A stretch of DNA of 8,447 bases from assembly GCA_016297555.1 (NCBI GenBank), contig JAEDGK010000092.1, positions 1-8,447 on the forward strand, given 5' to 3'. This stretch comes from Clostridiaceae bacterium. GTDB taxonomy: Bacteria; Bacillota; Clostridia; Oscillospirales; Acutalibacteraceae. Of the stretch, positions 6,312-8,447 are shown in pieces (position 1 is the stretch's first letter; each line of letters starts with the position of its first letter). The notes beneath the pieces were generated by a model. It was given only the letters and a program-made list of their open reading frames with translations, did no database searches and was not told the DNA's origin. The translations under genes and the position numbers were made by a program.

Positions 6312-6341
6312 TTGAAATGCACTCGGAAGAAATGATATAAT
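6312..6341 (+). promoter_or_regulatory. Sigma-A-like promoter of the beta-galactosidase gene
   Basis: TTGAAA (6312-6317), an 18-base spacer and a perfect TATAAT (6336-6341) with an extended -10 (TGATATAAT). The start of transcription would be near 6348, giving a leader of about 25 bases that includes the CGGAGG ribosome site at 6361-6366. This also argues against the upstream in-frame TTG at 6346 as translation start. I see no CcpA (cre) site or LacI-type operator overlapping it. Confidence 0.72.
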
Positions 6342-6372
6342 TCCGTTGAAGGCAAACAATCGGAGGTTTTAT

Positions 6373-8373
6373 ATGGATATATTCAGGCTCGGCGCTTCAT
6401 ATTATCCCGAATGGTGGAGCGAGGAGGACCGGGAAGAAGATTTTTCAAAAATGGAGGCTCTCGGCTTCAATGTTGTGCGAATGGGTGAATTTGCATGGAG
6501 TTGGTTTGAGCCGAGAGAGGGAGAATACAATTTTGAGCCGATGCTCCGCGCGCTTGACTGCGCCGAAAAGCACGGCATTAAAGTAATAATGGGCACTACA
6601 ACGGCGGTCTGCCCCGCTTGGCTCTATAAGAAACATCCCGAAGTCAAGGGCGGCAACGAAAAAGGGCGCTACGACTTTGGGGGCAGAAAGGGACAATGTC
6701 TTTCAAGCCCGATTTTTCTTGAATATGCCGCAAGGATAACCGAAGCTCAGGCTAAGGCATTGGGAAATCACCCTGCAATTATCGGCTGGCAGCTTGATAA
6801 CGAGCCCGGTTTTCCCTTTTATGATTTTGACCCCTGCTGCACACAGGGCTTCCGCAAATGGCTCAAAGAAAAATACGGCACGATCGATAAGCTCAACGAA
6901 GCCTGGTGCACGATGATGTGGTCGAATGTGTATAACGACTTTGACGAGATAGATATCCCCGTAAACGCCTGCGAGGGCGGTTGGACAAATGAAATCCGCC
7001 TTGACTACAGAAAATATTTTTCGTTCACCTTTAACCGCCTTTTGAGAACGGAAGCCGAGATTGTCCGCTGCCATTCGCCGAACCGCTTCCTTTACACAAA
7101 CTGGCCCGGTGCAAACTGGTCGGTCAACTGCTTTGAGGGCAGCGAATATCTTGACTATGCGGGCTGGGATAATTATGTCGGGCAGCCCAACGGAGAAAAC
7201 TACCGTGTTCAGCTTCGCGCGAGCATGGAGCACAGCTTTGACAGGCGGCTCTCCTGCGGAAAACATAAATTTCTTGTTGCCGAGCAAACTCCTCTGCCCG
7301 ACGCAAACACTCCTGCAGATGTTATCAGGGCGCAGACATGGCTGAATGTTTCTCACGGAGCTTTTGCAACCGTTTTCTTTGAATGGCGTTCACCCATAGG
7401 CGGCGCGGAGCAGGCTTATGAAAGCATACTCGGGCGGGATAAGAAATACAGAGAAAACACAGAGCCCGTTCTCCGCAAGCTTGCGACGGAGCTTAAAGAG
7501 CATTATCCGAAGTTTGCGGAGTCAAAAACGGTTTCAGAAATTGCCGCCGTTTATTCCTACGAAAACAGCTGGGGCACCGAAGGCTGGGTTGTTGACGGAC
7601 CGTATGACGAAGAATTTTTCAATGCCTACGGCGGTTTTAAAAACAGGCTTGCGGCAAATGTTGATGTTATCGGTATTCAAGACGATCTGTCGCCCTATAA
7701 AGTGATAGTAATGCCCAATCACAGAATAACCGTTCCCGAACAGGCGGAAAAGGTTAAAGCCTTTGTCAGCAACGGAGGCATTGCGGTTATCAATACGGAA
7801 TGCGGCACAAGGGACGAATTCAACCGTATGCGTGAAATGCTCGAACCCGGTCTTTTTGCCGATATTTGCGGAGCTGAGGCTGTTGAAAACATATCGGCGG
7901 CAAAGCTCGAAAAGCAGACGGGAGAGCCGAGCGAGGTTGAGTTCCCGAGCGGTGTAAAAGCCGCCGTTCACGGCAAGCTTTTCCGTTTGAAGCTTTGCGG
8001 CGCCGAGCCTGCCGCCTACTATACAAGCGGTCTGCTTAAAGGCACTCCCGCAGTTACCGTCTGCCCTTACGGCAAGGGCTTTGCCGTGCTTTATGCGACC
8101 GACGGAAACGATATATATTTCTATGAGGAATTGGCACAGCTTATCAGGGACAAATTCGGCATTAAGCCGCTTCTTGACGCCGATGACGGAATAATCGTTT
8201 CGTCCCGACTTTGTGCGGATAAAGAATATATTTTTGCCGTAAATATGAAAGATCGCCCCGCGCAAATCAGGCTTGAAAGCAAAATGGCAGACGAGCTCAC
8301 GGGCAGACTTCTCAGCGGCTCCGTTTTGCTTGACGGCTACGGTGTGCTGATGCTGAAAAAAGCAGATAATTAA
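6373..8373 (+). CDS. GH42 beta-galactosidase, cytoplasmic
   Basis: This enzyme of 666 residues hydrolyses terminal beta-D-galactosides, such as short galacto-oligosaccharides. It starts with ATG at 6373, 6 bases after CGGAGG (6361-6366). The N-terminus MDIFRLGASYYPEWW and the segment NVVRMGEFAWSWFEPREG are hallmarks of GH42. The acid/base is E144 in GWQLDNEPG, and the nucleophile is most likely E304 in FLVAEQTPLPD. Domain A, a TIM barrel, covers about 1-380; domain B, the trimerisation domain, about 388-585; and a small beta domain C about 600-666. The length is normal for the family and the gene is intact. The zinc-site cysteines are incomplete: C109 and C155/C156 are present, but the usual CxCxxC loop reads DFDPCC. 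There is no signal peptide, so the substrate must enter through a transporter not in this window. It stands alone and divergent from the other genes, so its role is probably separate from theirs. Whether galactose or, as in some GH42, arabinoside is preferred cannot be read here. Confidence 0.95.
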   Translation: MDIFRLGASYYPEWWSEEDREEDFSKMEALGFNVVRMGEFAWSWFEPREGEYNFEPMLRALDCAEKHGIKVIMGTTTAVCPAWLYKKHPEVKGGNEKGRYDFGGRKGQCLSSPIFLEYAARITEAQAKALGNHPAIIGWQLDNEPGFPFYDFDPCCTQGFRKWLKEKYGTIDKLNEAWCTMMWSNVYNDFDEIDIPVNACEGGWTNEIRLDYRKYFSFTFNRLLRTEAEIVRCHSPNRFLYTNWPGANWSVNCFEGSEYLDYAGWDNYVGQPNGENYRVQLRASMEHSFDRRLSCGKHKFLVAEQTPLPDANTPADVIRAQTWLNVSHGAFATVFFEWRSPIGGAEQAYESILGRDKKYRENTEPVLRKLATELKEHYPKFAESKTVSEIAAVYSYENSWGTEGWVVDGPYDEEFFNAYGGFKNRLAANVDVIGIQDDLSPYKVIVMPNHRITVPEQAEKVKAFVSNGGIAVINTECGTRDEFNRMREMLEPGLFADICGAEAVENISAAKLEKQTGEPSEVEFPSGVKAAVHGKLFRLKLCGAEPAAYYTSGLLKGTPAVTVCPYGKGFAVLYATDGNDIYFYEELAQLIRDKFGIKPLLDADDGIIVSSRLCADKEYIFAVNMKDRPAQIRLESKMADELTGRLLSGSVLLDGYGVLMLKKADN

Positions 8374-8447
8374 TAATTGCAATCAATCAACCGGGGTTGT
8401 CGCAATAAGATGAAGAAGCCGTTTTCTTCCGACGACGGCGTATCAAG
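8370..8447 (-). other. Possible 3' end of a convergent frame, with inverted repeats
   Basis: After the TAA of the beta-galactosidase gene there is no T-tracted terminator. The minus strand is open for 25 codons from the window edge to a TAA at 8370-8372, reading LDTPSSEENGFFILLRQPRL and then IDCNY, with its stop overlapping that of the GH42 gene. The same bases hold GAAGAA/TTCTTC (8412-8417 and 8424-8429) and GCCGT/ACGGC (8418-8422 and 8435-8439) inverted repeats. The stretch could be a gene end, the first arm of a larger hairpin, or a dispersed repeat cut by the window. Confidence 0.25.

Noticed and set aside
6346..6372. Upstream TTG start for the beta-galactosidase
   Set aside because: It would fall at or before the predicted transcription start and lacks a ribosome site, while the ATG at 6373 has CGGAGG and gives the usual GH42 N-terminus.
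6703..7356. Minus-strand open frame of 217 codons
   Set aside because: Antisense to the catalytic domain of the GH42 gene; composition is what codon bias of the real gene gives on the other strand.
7534..8382. Minus-strand open frame of 282 codons
   Set aside because: It is entirely antisense to the intact GH42 gene, with no ribosome site and no family resemblance.

Overview
The window looks like chromosomal DNA of a Gram-positive gut-type Clostridia member, probably Ruminococcus or another Oscillospiraceae relative. This is inferred from moderate GC, strong AAAGGAG/GGAGG ribosome sites, several Cys-anchored lipoproteins, DUF4428 and YdjI-type SPFH zinc-ribbon proteins, and a cytoplasmic GH42 beta-galactosidase. 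I see no mobile element, CRISPR array, tRNA or rRNA.

Left and middle (1-6116) is one dense minus-strand array, read from right to left. It holds a small multi-pass membrane protein (5814-6116), two secreted lipoproteins (4752-5672 and 3665-4735), a YdjI-like SPFH protein with four C-terminal zinc ribbons (2204-3631), a damaged short lipoprotein gene (1833-2181), a DUF4428 protein with a Q/N-rich repeat tail and a terminal zinc ribbon (811-1815), a single-pass membrane protein (275-796), and the N-terminus of a TFIIB-type zinc-ribbon protein related to YdjG (1-272, cut by the window edge). From 5672 to the left edge the gaps are only 2-33 bases and each gene has its own ribosome site, so this is very likely one operon. 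Sigma-A-like promoters can be seen before the small membrane protein and before the first lipoprotein.

The gene set resembles the PspA-associated YdjG/YdjI envelope-stress systems of Bacillus, but without PspA in view and with lipoproteins, DUF4428 and low-complexity proteins added. A reasonable inference is a membrane-surface scaffold linked to lipoproteins outside the cell. No function of the complex can be read directly from the sequence.

The right part (6117-8447) starts with a divergent intergenic region carrying back-to-back extended -10 promoters and a 16-bp perfect palindrome resembling a BlaI/CopY operator. A complete plus-strand GH42 beta-galactosidase gene (6373-8373) follows. The last 74 bases hold inverted-repeat sequence and the possible tail of a convergent frame.
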